From NCBI RefSeq assembly GCF_003114855.1, contig NZ_BFBB01000009.1:213984-277983 (forward strand): a stretch of 64,000 bases of DNA, read 5' to 3'. Of the stretch, positions 44,301-52,847 are shown one piece after another. The position numbers were made by a program, and so were the translations under genes. Each line of letters begins with the position of its first letter. Position 1 is the first letter of the stretch. Origin of the DNA: Leptospira ryugenii (GTDB taxonomy: Bacteria; Spirochaetota; Leptospiria; Leptospirales; Leptospiraceae). Under the pieces are notes generated by a model. It searched no databases. It had not been told where the DNA came from and saw only the letters and a program-made list of their open reading frames with translations.

Positions 44301-47016
44301 CAGGGAAAAGAGCTGGTTGCCCAATGAAGGACGGTGCTATCGCAGAATTTAATAGATGTAAGATTAGGTTTGATTTTTTTTCTTCCAAGAGAGGGGCATC
44401 ATACAAACTTTCAATTTTCCGTTTACCAAATTTAACTTTGAATTTGATGATTTCCGGTAAGGGAGAAATTTCGCTTGGTTTTGCAGGCAATCGTATGCCT
44501 AATCTTCCAACCGCTTTTTTCAAAATGGAAAGCGCCTCATCCATTTTATTTTGGCTCACATAGATGCTTGATTTGAGCTCATATACCACACTTTGGTCTT
44601 CGGCGGTCTTAGAATTTTCAAGGATGAGATTGAATATCCTTTCCGCTTCTTCAAAGTTTTTGGAAAGATACTCGGCTCGTGCTAAATAAGAATAGATATT
44701 GAGGGTACGCTCATAATCGGACTGCCAAGAATTGGGACTGAGACTTCGAATCGCCATCTTTAAAAAATCAGCCGCTGCCTCTGCCGCAAGTGAACTCAAA
44801 GCTTTTTTACCAGCTAATAGATTGTAGTCGATGTGCCTTTGGAACTCTTCTTCTGTCCTTAAGTAGGCGATACCTTGGTTGAGCTGATTTACAATTGTGA
44901 AAATATAATCATCCAGCTTGTATTGATGGAGAAGACTGATATAGCCATTTGCGATTTGGTAGTGGTAGAGAGACCTTGTCTTTTCTGGAATGAGTGAATA
45001 GGTTGCTTCTCGTATTTTATCATGAATAAAGTTAACTTCAAAATCTGTTTGGTTGAGAAATCCTTCATTGGAAAGTTGGATTAGAGTCTCAGTAACAATA
45101 TCACGAGGTTGGTTATAAATGTGAATAAAAACTTCTGTCCGAAACCAGTTGCCAACACAAGCAGCAAACTTAAGAACTTGTGATAAGTTTTCAGGTAGCT
45201 CCTTTACCTTATCCACCATAAAGTCGATTACGTTCTCTGCAATTTGTTCTGCTTTGATTTTGTTTAGGTCTAGTTGCCAAACATTTTGTCTAAACTTTAT
45301 GAGATCTTTATCATAATAGCCTTGGAAAACAGCATTGATAAAAAAGGGATTTCCCTTTGTTTTGTGGAATAGATCCTCAGCCAACTGACCTGCCGTGTTT
45401 GGATCACAACTGAGTGTTTCTTTGACAAGATTGTAAACATCTGGTTTTTCTATCGGAAAGAGAAAGATCTCCTGATGGTTTTTCTGGATCCGTTTCAATC
45501 TTTCCAGAGTTTGTGAAAATGCATCTCCTTGGACAACTTCACTACTCCTATAAGCAAGGATCAAAAATAGATGTTGTCTATCAGAATGTAAAAAAATTGT
45601 CTCAATAAGTTGTAAACTCGGTAGATCTGCCCACTGTAGGTCATCTAAAAAGATCACGAGAGGATGTTCATTTTTGCAAAGACAATCCAAAAAATTTTGG
45701 AAGGCTTCGTGAAATCGATTCTCTGCTTCTTCCGCAGAAAGGGATACCATCTCTGGGATTTCACCTAACAGAGAGGCAAGATCTGGAACCATATCTACCA
45801 GTAATTTTGCGTTGTGGCCCAGAGCATTTTGCAGAGACAGCTTCCACCTTTGAATGGAGGCTTCGCCTTCAGTGAGAATTTGTTGAACTAAACTTTGGAA
45901 TGCCTGGGATATCGCACGGTATGGTATGGAGCGTTTCAAAAGGTCAAATTTGCCCGTGAGGTAATAGCCTCGAGATTCCGTAACTGACTTTCTGATTTCA
46001 CTTACAAGTGAAGTTTTTCCTATCCCTGACACTCCCGAGACAAATAAAAGTCCTGATGCGCCTTTTGTGATCGATTTAAACATCGATTGGATTGATTGGA
46101 TCTCTTTTTCCCTTCCATACAATTTTTGTGGTATTTGAAATCTTGATGAAAAGTCTTCTTCCGCAACTTTTAGTTGGAATTTATTGAGCCCATCTAATCC
46201 GTATTTCTCGAAGTACACTCTGCACTTTATTAAATCCTTTAAGATTCCTTGGGCACTTTGGTAACGATCATTTGGATCTTTTTCCATTAATTTCAATATG
46301 ATATTGGAAATGGAACTGGGAATATTAGATATATCTACAGGTGGAATTGGCGTTTTTGCAATATGCGCATGGATCAATTCGAGAGGATCAGGGAAAAAAA
46401 ACGGAACTTTGCCAGTGAATATCTGATAAAAAGTAATACCGAGAGAATAAAAATCTGTTCTATAGTCTACAGTGCGATTCATCCTCCCTGTTTGTTCAGG
46501 AGAAATATAGGCAAGTGTTCCTTCAACTGACTGGTGTAAACTGATGAATGTATTTTGTTTTGTTAATCGGCTTGCACTACCAAAATCTATGATTTGTAGA
46601 TCGCCAGTTTCCTCATTTAAAATGATATTGTGGATTTTGATATCTCGGTGCATCAACTCTGCATCATGAATTGTTTGTAGTCCTTCTACTGCTTTGATAA
46701 AGAGTTCGATCTTTTGGCTAAGGGAATATTGTAAAACGGAGGTTTTATATAATGCCTTGCCTCCTATATCTGCAAATATGATGCCCAGAGTGTTTTCAAT
46801 CTTTTCTAAAGAGATGGCTTTGACGATACGATGCGAAGCAAGTGATTGGAGGATATGGTATTCCGAAGCAAAATCGTTGAGCTCTTTCTGGGAAGGGTAT
46901 TCCTTATTTAGAATTTTAAGGATTACGGGTAGAGAATTTTTGATCCCTCTATATATCGTATGGCGATCACTTCGATGGATCAACTCTAAATGTTCACATC
47001 CGCCCAGTGAAAGCAT
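41365..47016 (-). CDS. Giant Ser/Thr kinase-AAA ATPase-GAF-PP2C signalling protein
   Basis: The 1883-residue protein begins with a eukaryotic-like kinase domain (about 1-270) with HRDIKIHN near 122 and DFGSASR near 143. An ATPase module of the AAA_16 type follows (P-loop GVSGIGKTS near 326-334), then a long helical TPR-like region (about 600-1330), a GAF domain (about 1340-1510), a PP2C-like phosphatase domain (about 1530-1770) and C-terminal TPRs. The phosphatase part is divergent: the first metal motif GDINIS and the terminal IDDLS are present but others are weak. A kinase and a phosphatase in one chain suggest self-contained control of a partner's phosphorylation. The start has GGAGG four bases before ATG. 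No membrane segment is seen. Confidence 0.9.
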   Translation of the reverse strand: MLSLGGCEHLELIHRSDRHTIYRGIKNSLPVILKILNKEYPSQKELNDFASEYHILQSLASHRIVKAISLEKIENTLGIIFADIGGKALYKTSVLQYSLSQKIELFIKAVEGLQTIHDAELMHRDIKIHNIILNEETGDLQIIDFGSASRLTKQNTFISLHQSVEGTLAYISPEQTGRMNRTVDYRTDFYSLGITFYQIFTGKVPFFFPDPLELIHAHIAKTPIPPVDISNIPSSISNIILKLMEKDPNDRYQSAQGILKDLIKCRVYFEKYGLDGLNKFQLKVAEEDFSSRFQIPQKLYGREKEIQSIQSMFKSITKGASGLLFVSGVSGIGKTSLVSEIRKSVTESRGYYLTGKFDLLKRSIPYRAISQAFQSLVQQILTEGEASIQRWKLSLQNALGHNAKLLVDMVPDLASLLGEIPEMVSLSAEEAENRFHEAFQNFLDCLCKNEHPLVIFLDDLQWADLPSLQLIETIFLHSDRQHLFLILAYRSSEVVQGDAFSQTLERLKRIQKNHQEIFLFPIEKPDVYNLVKETLSCDPNTAGQLAEDLFHKTKGNPFFINAVFQGYYDKDLIKFRQNVWQLDLNKIKAEQIAENVIDFMVDKVKELPENLSQVLKFAACVGNWFRTEVFIHIYNQPRDIVTETLIQLSNEGFLNQTDFEVNFIHDKIREATYSLIPEKTRSLYHYQIANGYISLLHQYKLDDYIFTIVNQLNQGIAYLRTEEEFQRHIDYNLLAGKKALSSLAAEAAADFLKMAIRSLSPNSWQSDYERTLNIYSYLARAEYLSKNFEEAERIFNLILENSKTAEDQSVVYELKSSIYVSQNKMDEALSILKKAVGRLGIRLPAKPSEISPLPEIIKFKVKFGKRKIESLYDAPLLEEKKSNLILHLLNSAIAPSFIGQPALFPVIVLKMVNLSIRKGNSPLSAFAYSLFGIIQGSGLGDFNAGFAFGQLALRLLNRFKEEAKAVECKIRFIYANMISPWKRHAKEGESEFLKSISSGRESGDLQYTSYAINNLHFQKILMRQNLLEIKESFQKYDKLFQNLKQYNAYQLYQLNQQFIENLSGTIEDKVSLIGTYFDERVVLPEWIESKNANALFDFYLTKSRLEFLFGDARKALEYSWLADPYESAMLGMMFVPEHVFFQTLIIAECHEQSSIKDKKALLKRVAKNIKRLAKWSESCSENYAHKYFISLALQSWLLGKKEEAIARFKKAISLARLHGYLFEEAIANEWLAKYWLWKGEEPYAKYHLQEAKYAYETWGAVNKASQLVSEHSFLKQSSYLPKDLSQKIDPKHSISPIHSTSSHQFDLISVIKASQAISSEIQLDKLLETMMRILLENAGAESGLFILNRAEGFRIEAIGNFNRDEILTSQGIPLTDADKYPIHLINYVIRSKSVLLLNNALAEGVFVNDPYILSHQSKSILCYPIINHGILTGIIYLENNLLTSAFTEDQIEVLKVLSAQIGMSVENSLLFSNLEEKVEERTKNLNDALIAVSSLKEQQDMDYFLNTLLVEPLGVNHAHSKLVEVEFFLRQKKTFQFRGKDYELGGDINISDNLKLAGKSYTVFLNGDAMGKSVQGAGGVLVIGTIFKSIIQRTNSTDYGADLYPERWIKNAYYEMQKAFESFDGTMLMSTIFGLLDEEMGTLYFMNVSHPDLVLFRSGAAHYVRRSNELPKLGHDDPTLSVSLNVISLQNDDIILIGSDGKDDLIIGTDDAGYDIFNDDETLFLNHVEASKADLEQIYELVGKSGMIIDDLSLLKIKWLGKKDTIPESIHLETLQEIQALKVRKDFTSALELARGTHELYPDRNEYLLEISQIYAEEGEYKLAIDFGEKLRLREPKDTTNILNLVKCYLQIGKKNRAKEILHLALQALGQDPKLKEASELLT

Positions 47017-47083
47017 CGCCCCTCCCTATCTCATCTCAATCATTGGATTGAATTTCATTTCTGCAAACAAAATTGAAATTTGT

Positions 47084-47854
47084 TTACCACTTTCCTGCCG
47101 AAAATCCGCCATCAACAGGTATACATGCTCCTGTCAGAAAGGATGCTTTGTCGGAAGCGATCCATAAGATGGTCTCGGCAATCTCTTCGGCTGTTCCCAT
47201 ACGTTTCATAGCTGTCAGACTTAATTTTTTGGCCGTCCGTTCCGGATTTGCCTTTAATTTTTCCAGGTCATTCATTCCGCCTAGGATAGGACCCGGGGCA
47301 ATGGCGTTGATTCTGATACCTGATTCTGCATAATCTATCGAGGCAGATTCAGTCAATGCAATGACCGCAGATTTACTTGCACAATAGGCGCCTTGTTTAG
47401 GAAGTGAAACTAGACCAGCAACGGAACTATTGTTTATGATCACTCCCTTACCTTTAAGAAGCATCGATTCAATTTCATATTTCATGGAATAAAAAAGACC
47501 AGTTAAGTTAACATCAATTATATGCTTCCATTCCTCGGCAGTAAATTCTGCTAAAGGGAGATGAGATTTGGATGTAATGCCAGCATTGTTGAAAGCAATA
47601 TCTAGCTTTCCATGTGTTTCAATGATTGTGTTCACGACTTCTTTTACTTGGATTTCATTCGTAACATCACAGGGAAGATAATGTAGTCTATGCTTTGGAT
47701 CAATGATTTCGCCCAGAGCATGTTTGCCTTTTTCTTTGTCTCTACCCGTAATAAAAACAATGGCCCCTGCACGTAAAAAATGCTGTGCAACAACCAATCC
47801 CATACCTTGCGTACCACCTGTAACCAATACTGTTTTGTCCTTAAAACTTTCCAC
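47084..47854 (-). CDS. Short-chain dehydrogenase/reductase
   Basis: The 256-residue protein is a classical SDR: cofactor motif TGGTQGMG near residue 12, NNAG near 90, the catalytic Ser near 144, and the YCASK Tyr/Lys pair near 158. The Arg after the second strand (GRDKEKG) suggests NADPH. The closest general group is 3-oxoacyl-ACP reductase-like. It begins with GTG, preceded by AGGAGAG, 14 bp after the HAD-like gene on the same strand, forming an operon with the AfsA-like gene. A keto group on an acyl-derived molecule is a plausible substrate, by inference from that context. Confidence 0.9.
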   Translation of the reverse strand: MESFKDKTVLVTGGTQGMGLVVAQHFLRAGAIVFITGRDKEKGKHALGEIIDPKHRLHYLPCDVTNEIQVKEVVNTIIETHGKLDIAFNNAGITSKSHLPLAEFTAEEWKHIIDVNLTGLFYSMKYEIESMLLKGKGVIINNSSVAGLVSLPKQGAYCASKSAVIALTESASIDYAESGIRINAIAPGPILGGMNDLEKLKANPERTAKKLSLTAMKRMGTAEEIAETILWIASDKASFLTGACIPVDGGFSAGKW

Positions 47855-47868
47855 TTGACTCTCCTATC

Positions 47869-48570
47869 TCAATAATTCCAAAAAGTTTCCTCGTCTATGC
47901 ACTTTAGCTTTGTGTCAAAAAAAGCTTCATTGATTTCTACCAATGACGATATGATGATTTTGATTCCTAAAAGTTTCATCTGTGCTGTTTGGTGGCTGTA
48001 GTGGTAAGGAAGAGAAATTCCAATAAAGGGTATGCCATACTGTTTGCAGGTTTCACCAACCAATGCGGCTTCATCAATAAATAAAGCCTCTTTTGGCTGT
48101 AAGCCAAATCGATCAAAGGCTAGCTCCTTTACACCGGGTCTAAACTCTTTTGTTTGGATGTAATCTGAATCACCAAGAAAAGACGATAAGGAGCCAATGT
48201 GTTTTGAGAAGTATTCTTTTGGTGCACCTCCATAGCAAATACACTGAATTCCCTTGTTTTGTAACAAAGAAAGAAACTCCAAAACTCCTGGATTTACTTT
48301 TGGAGTGTAACTTTTTTCAAATTCTTCTCTTTCTTTGTAGTAATAAGCAATGATTTCATCCACACTCTCCTTTAGTCTAAGTGTATCCTTTATAAATTTG
48401 GCGGCATGGACTTGGGAGCGCGCAAAAACGTTGTATTCAATTTCAGATGTATACTTTCCCCCTAGCTTAGTGACTACTGCATGGGTAATGGGGGTCAGAA
48501 TGTTTTCTAATATGACTCCGTCAAAGTGAAGGAAGGCATACCGAACTGAGTGTACATCTTGGGACTTCAA
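47869..48570 (-). CDS. HAD-like protein with altered catalytic residues
   Basis: The 233-residue protein has the HAD-superfamily layout, with a helical cap at about 40-90. Motif I is FLHFDGVIL near 12-20 where the first, nucleophilic Asp is replaced by His. Motif II (CICYGGAP near 110) lacks the usual Ser/Thr. Motif III keeps a Lys (RPGVKE near 145), and motif IV is FIDEAALVGE near 164. Loss of the nucleophile suggests no normal phosphatase activity, or a role as a binding protein. Start is TTG overlapping the TGA of the AfsA-PilZ gene (TTGA), so it is translated together with it. Confidence 0.78.
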   Translation of the reverse strand: MKSQDVHSVRYAFLHFDGVILENILTPITHAVVTKLGGKYTSEIEYNVFARSQVHAAKFIKDTLRLKESVDEIIAYYYKEREEFEKSYTPKVNPGVLEFLSLLQNKGIQCICYGGAPKEYFSKHIGSLSSFLGDSDYIQTKEFRPGVKELAFDRFGLQPKEALFIDEAALVGETCKQYGIPFIGISLPYHYSHQTAQMKLLGIKIIISSLVEINEAFFDTKLKCIDEETFWNY

Positions 48571-49844
48571 TATATATCACGTTCCTCTATCAAACGACCA
48601 AACCGTCCGATTGCCTCTTTTAGATTTTCTCTATCTACTTCTGTCATTTCTGTGATCGAAAAACCTGCAAGGAAGGTGTCTTCCTCTTCACCTTCCGCTC
48701 GAGTCCAAGTATTTTTACAAAAACCATGCACAAAGCCTGCGATATCAAAGTGCATAAAGAATTCTAGAGATTGGTTTTCCATACACTCTTTGGGAGGCAA
48801 TGTTCCGCCCGATTTGACAAGGAAACCGCCCATGGAAAAATTTTCTATATGGCAGACCCATTTTTTTATCTGTCCATTTTCTCTGTAACGGATAGAGATA
48901 TTATTTTTGAATTTTTCACTCGGACGAAAGCGTGGGTCTATTTCATAGACAGCCTCTTGTCCTGACTTTAAACGTTTGTATAACTTAAGAGGTAAAATCG
49001 TAGCAACAGTTGAAACTCGGCTAATTTCAATATTCTCTTGGTAGACAGTTATTTCCATATCTACATAATTCCAACTTTTATCTTTTGCGAGTTTTAGCTC
49101 TTTTGTAATCGCTCGCATCTTGATCGGCATATTCACTTTCGCATATTGGAAGAATTCACTTTTAAGGTGTTGCAATAAAAATGTAACGCCTGTAAAGGGA
49201 ACATTCCCATACTTATGGCAAGTCGCGATGGCGAATTGTCGAGCTGCTTCGGTAATTTGCATGCCAGAGATATGTTTGAGGTTTGGAGGAGAAAAAAATA
49301 CATGTTTTGGATGAGTATAAAGATTTGCGAAGAAGATAGATTTTTTTTCTATCTCGGGGACTTTCTCTAAAATTTCGGAGATCATCGCCTTTTGGACATT
49401 GTTGATGTGAAGACTTTTCAGTCGAAACATCTTCAACATTTTTATTTCATCTGCTTCAGTGATTGTTTTTTTTAAAATATATCGATTGGAGACGGTGTCA
49501 AGGTCGTAGTAAGTTAACAAATAATCTCTGTCTTCTTGTTTTAAATTCTCCTGAGACAAAAAATTTTCAGCGATATCAACGCGAATCCTTTGAGGAACAC
49601 TTCTTAAAAAATAGGCATCTCCTTTCGGATTATAGCGTTTTTCGTAATAATTTAATACGAAATTATATTCTAAATCACTAACAGAGGATTTTAATTTGAT
49701 TTCGAAATCATCCAATGGGATTTCCCGAGGAAGAGCGCGTCTCATATTAGAGACAAAGGAATCTTCCTGGTTATAAACGCGAGTGTATGCCTTGTCTAAG
49801 ACAATGACTTTGGGAATCTCTAGATATCTCTCAGCTGTATTCAA
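48567..49844 (-). CDS. AfsA-like hotdog and PilZ domain protein
   Basis: The 425-residue protein has an N-terminal region of unknown fold (1-125), an AfsA-related hotdog domain at about 130-290 marked by HPKHVFFSPPNLKHISGMQITEAARQ near 178-202, and a C-terminal PilZ-like domain at about 310-420. The PilZ part shows the (D/N)xSxxG motif as ENFSMGGF near 335; the first Arg motif is degenerate (RFRPS). AfsA enzymes join a 3-oxoacyl group to dihydroxyacetone phosphate in butyrolactone signal synthesis; classical AfsA has two hotdog repeats, whereas only one is clear here. PilZ domains bind c-di-GMP. Start is TTG with GGAAGGG eight bases before. First gene of an operon with HAD-like and SDR genes. 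Confidence 0.72.
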   Translation of the reverse strand: MNTAERYLEIPKVIVLDKAYTRVYNQEDSFVSNMRRALPREIPLDDFEIKLKSSVSDLEYNFVLNYYEKRYNPKGDAYFLRSVPQRIRVDIAENFLSQENLKQEDRDYLLTYYDLDTVSNRYILKKTITEADEIKMLKMFRLKSLHINNVQKAMISEILEKVPEIEKKSIFFANLYTHPKHVFFSPPNLKHISGMQITEAARQFAIATCHKYGNVPFTGVTFLLQHLKSEFFQYAKVNMPIKMRAITKELKLAKDKSWNYVDMEITVYQENIEISRVSTVATILPLKLYKRLKSGQEAVYEIDPRFRPSEKFKNNISIRYRENGQIKKWVCHIENFSMGGFLVKSGGTLPPKECMENQSLEFFMHFDIAGFVHGFCKNTWTRAEGEEEDTFLAGFSITEMTEVDRENLKEAIGRFGRLIEERDIY

Positions 49845-49956
49845 AGAAAGCCCTTCCCGTAATTACCAAAGATGGGAATAATTTGGACTTTTTCAAGACA
49901 GAATTTAGGAAAGTGCCCTAATCTTTCTGCAGAGGGAAAAAAAATCTTTAATTGAA

Positions 49957-49986
49957 GTTATACTACAAACATAAGAAACATTACAA
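49957..49986 (-). promoter_or_regulatory. Possible promoter of the AfsA-PilZ operon
   Basis: On the minus strand TTGTAA (49986-49981) and TATAAC (49962-49957) are 18 bases apart. This would give a leader of about 105 bases before the TTG start. The gap between the YHS gene and this operon holds no other gene. Confidence 0.45.
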
Positions 49987-50023
49987 AATTTTTGCTAAGT
50001 GAGAAAAAATGTTAAAGTTTTGA

Positions 50024-50473
50024 CTATTTCTTTGATTCTACTTGCCATGCTTTGTCTGCTTTTTTAATGAGCTCGGCACGTTTTTGTAGCCACTCTTCGT
50101 GAACTTCTTTGTCGTAATTGAGATATAATTTTCCATTTTCGATATGCCATGCCTCAGGTGAGATTCCATACCGTTCTCCCTCGGACATAGCAAAGGCACA
50201 AAATCCGCCGTAGGCTGGAGTATATGTTTCTGGACTCTTTTTGAATAAGTCCAAGTGTTTTTGAGAACTGAAGTACCACTTTGCACCCTTCCATTCGTAG
50301 CTAAATTCTCTTTTTCCAGGGATAGCCTTTTTTTCAGTGAAATAAGCAACTACATCTGTCCCTTCTACCGCTACTTTTCGAAAGAAAGACTGGTTAATAG
50401 GTTCTGAGGAGAGTGAGGCACTTAGCACAAGAAAGAAAAGAACTAGACTCTGTTTGAAGTTTACCTTTGGCAT
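50024..50473 (-). CDS. Exported YHS-domain protein
   Basis: The 149-residue protein has a signal peptide (hydrophobic 8-22, cut near SSEP) and a YHS domain with VEGTDVVAYF, YEWKGAKWYFSSQKHLDLF and YGGFCAFAM near 90-98. YHS domains occur in metal-handling proteins, and in stand-alone exported form they are common but poorly understood. It lies 41 bp after the last efflux gene on the same strand and may belong to that transcript. Confidence 0.85.
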   Translation of the reverse strand: MPKVNFKQSLVLFFLVLSASLSSEPINQSFFRKVAVEGTDVVAYFTEKKAIPGKREFSYEWKGAKWYFSSQKHLDLFKKSPETYTPAYGGFCAFAMSEGERYGISPEAWHIENGKLYLNYDKEVHEEWLQKRAELIKKADKAWQVESKK

Positions 50474-50514
50474 TTCTTGAGATTACAGCAATGCTCCAGT
50501 TAGTAAATCTTTTT

Positions 50515-51669
50515 TTAATACCCTACTCTTCCCTTAACGATCTTTACCAAATCTCCATTAACAAACGTTGTGCGAGGATAATTTATGATTTTATCGTTTA
50601 ATGTGATTCCTTTCTTGACTTCTACATTTTGGTCTAGAATACGAGATATTTCTATCTCCGAAAATGAGATTTGATTCTTTGCATTAACTTTTACCACAGT
50701 AGGAGTCTTACCCTGTAGAAATACACTGCTCGCTGGCAAGGCCAGGTATGGTGAGGATACATTAGATCCAAGATTCACAGAGGCATATGAACCTGGTAAG
50801 ATTTTTTTATTTGGATTTTGAAGTTCAAACTCTGCAAGGACAGTTTGCGTAGAACTTTCAAAACCTTTGGAAATCGTTAAAAACCTTGCTTGAAACGTTT
50901 CATCGGGGAATTCAGGGATATGAACGCTGCAATTCAATCCTTTCTTAAGCATAAAACTAAAACTACTTGGTACGGATACAAATAACCTTAATTTGCGTAT
51001 ATCAGCAACGACATAAAGAGGAAAAGTATTGCCTTTATCATTCAAATTTCCTTCCTGGTTTACGTAGTCACCTAAATTCACATTTCTTTGCGTGATTACT
51101 CCATCAAAGGGAGCAATGATTCTCTTAAAGTTGATCATGGATTGCCATTTCAACCAATTCTTCTGCATGGCTAACCATTTTGCCTTTTCTGCTTGTTGGT
51201 CTGCTAATACTTCCGAGATTGCTTGGTCTGAGACAGCGTTTGTTTTCTGTAGTGAGAGATATCTTTTGGCTGTGACCTGCGATAATTCATATTTTGCTTC
51301 TTGAGCCTCAAGCTCCGCTTTTGCTTTTGAGTATTCTGCATCTAAAGTAGGCACTTGGATCTCGGCTAAGACTGTCCCCTTTTTTACTTCAGCACCATAA
51401 TCTTTATGCCAAACTTTCACATAACCAGAAACTTGCGAATACAATGGTGCTTCATTCCAAGCTTTCAGAGTCCCGGGAAGATTTAGATACTCCATCTCGT
51501 CCATGGATTTGGGACTCACAATCGATACTGTCGGAATCGAATTTTCTAATGTCTCATTTTTCAACTGAACGTACCTTTGGATACGAAAGCCGATGATAAA
51601 AAGAAAATACACTACAAAGACGACCTTTGCATAAACCAATAAATTATCTTTACTAATATATTTAATCAT
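50515..51669 (-). CDS. RND efflux periplasmic adaptor (second membrane fusion protein)
   Basis: The 384-residue protein has an uncleaved N-terminal membrane helix (about 12-28), a biotinyl-lipoyl half motif (APLYSQVSGYVKVWHKDYGAEVKKG near 72-96), a long alpha-hairpin (about 105-165), the second lipoyl half (APFDGVITQRNVNLGDYV near 187-204) and beta-barrel domains to the end. It resembles the adaptor encoded just upstream, with which it overlaps by ATGA. Two similar adaptors could form mixed hexamers or pair with the pump under different conditions. Confidence 0.88.
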   Translation of the reverse strand: MIKYISKDNLLVYAKVVFVVYFLFIIGFRIQRYVQLKNETLENSIPTVSIVSPKSMDEMEYLNLPGTLKAWNEAPLYSQVSGYVKVWHKDYGAEVKKGTVLAEIQVPTLDAEYSKAKAELEAQEAKYELSQVTAKRYLSLQKTNAVSDQAISEVLADQQAEKAKWLAMQKNWLKWQSMINFKRIIAPFDGVITQRNVNLGDYVNQEGNLNDKGNTFPLYVVADIRKLRLFVSVPSSFSFMLKKGLNCSVHIPEFPDETFQARFLTISKGFESSTQTVLAEFELQNPNKKILPGSYASVNLGSNVSSPYLALPASSVFLQGKTPTVVKVNAKNQISFSEIEISRILDQNVEVKKGITLNDKIINYPRTTFVNGDLVKIVKGRVGY

Positions 51670-52847
51670 ATTGCCCTCAATGAACCACCCAATAAATGGT
51701 CCAATTGTTTTTGATTTGATTCATCTTTTTTTGTGGTTCGATCATCTAGTCGATCATATATGATATCATTTTCTAAAAATGAAGCTTTTGGATTTTGGAT
51801 CACTTTATCATTCAATTCTAATCCAGATTTTACTTCCACAAAACGATCTGTTAGTTTACCAACCACAATACTTTTAAAATGAATCTTATGATCCTTGGTT
51901 ATCGTTGCTACTCTAGTCCCACTTTCATCAAAGACTAAAGCACTTGTCGGAACAGAATAAGAACTTCCTTGAGTTGGTTTAGGCCATAAAACGTTTGCAA
52001 TTGACCCCGGCCAGACTAACAGGTCATCATTTATTAACGAAAACTGTACCAGTACGGTTTGAGAGTCAGGATCATATCCCCTTGAAAAGTTATAAAATTC
52101 TGCCTTCCAGACCCGATCGCGAAATTGGGAGATTTCTACATCTACTTGGAAGCCTTTCTTTAACATGTTTACGTATCTCTCTGGAACTGGAACAAAGAGT
52201 CTTAATTTTCGTACATCTGCGATTGTGAAAAGGTTCTTCTGGTCATGGCTTTCGCTCAAATTCCCTTCCTTGTTAACATACTCCCCAACATTGATGTTCC
52301 TTTGTGTGACGATCCCATCAAAGGGAGCTCGGATCTGTTTAAAGTTCAAATATACTCGCTGTTTATTGACTTGTTCTTTCGAAGCTTTAAGTGTAGACTT
52401 TTCCGCATTCTGAGTTGCCTTTGCAACTGATACTGATTGTTCGGAAACAGCATTCGATGATTTTAATGAATTGTATCTATTTGCAGTAATATCTGCTAAT
52501 TGGTACCTTGCATTTTGTGCTTCCCATTCTGCTTTTGCTTGCGCAAACTCAGCATCTAGTATAGGCGCTTGGATCTCTGCCAATAGCTCTCCTTTTTTGA
52601 CAACAGCCCCATAATCTTTATACCACTGTTTCACATAACCAGAAACTTGTGCATAAAGAGGTGCTTCGTACCACGGTTTTAGCTGGCCAACAAAAATTGT
52701 AGACTCTTCTGGTATGTAAGGTTCCGGATGAATGAGAATGATATGGTCTTCATGTTTTAAATCTTCGGTCTTATGACATGAAAAAAACATGATGATCAAT
52801 AATAGACAAGTAACTCTTATTTTATTCAAATTCTGTAGTGAACTCAT
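51666..52847 (-). CDS. RND efflux periplasmic adaptor lipoprotein (first membrane fusion protein)
   Basis: The 393-residue protein starts at ATG 52845-52847, giving a lipoprotein signal with lipobox MFFSC; a longer frame upstream only overlaps the pump gene. It shows the same order of lipoyl half (APLYAQVSGYVKQWYKDYGAVVKKG), alpha-hairpin, second lipoyl half (APFDGIVTQRNINVGEYVNKEGN) and beta domains as its neighbour. The ATG overlaps the pump stop by ATGA. The lipid anchor differs from the membrane helix of the second adaptor, so the two are not simple duplicates. Confidence 0.9.
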   Translation of the reverse strand: MSSLQNLNKIRVTCLLLIIMFFSCHKTEDLKHEDHIILIHPEPYIPEESTIFVGQLKPWYEAPLYAQVSGYVKQWYKDYGAVVKKGELLAEIQAPILDAEFAQAKAEWEAQNARYQLADITANRYNSLKSSNAVSEQSVSVAKATQNAEKSTLKASKEQVNKQRVYLNFKQIRAPFDGIVTQRNINVGEYVNKEGNLSESHDQKNLFTIADVRKLRLFVPVPERYVNMLKKGFQVDVEISQFRDRVWKAEFYNFSRGYDPDSQTVLVQFSLINDDLLVWPGSIANVLWPKPTQGSSYSVPTSALVFDESGTRVATITKDHKIHFKSIVVGKLTDRFVEVKSGLELNDKVIQNPKASFLENDIIYDRLDDRTTKKDESNQKQLDHLLGGSLRAI

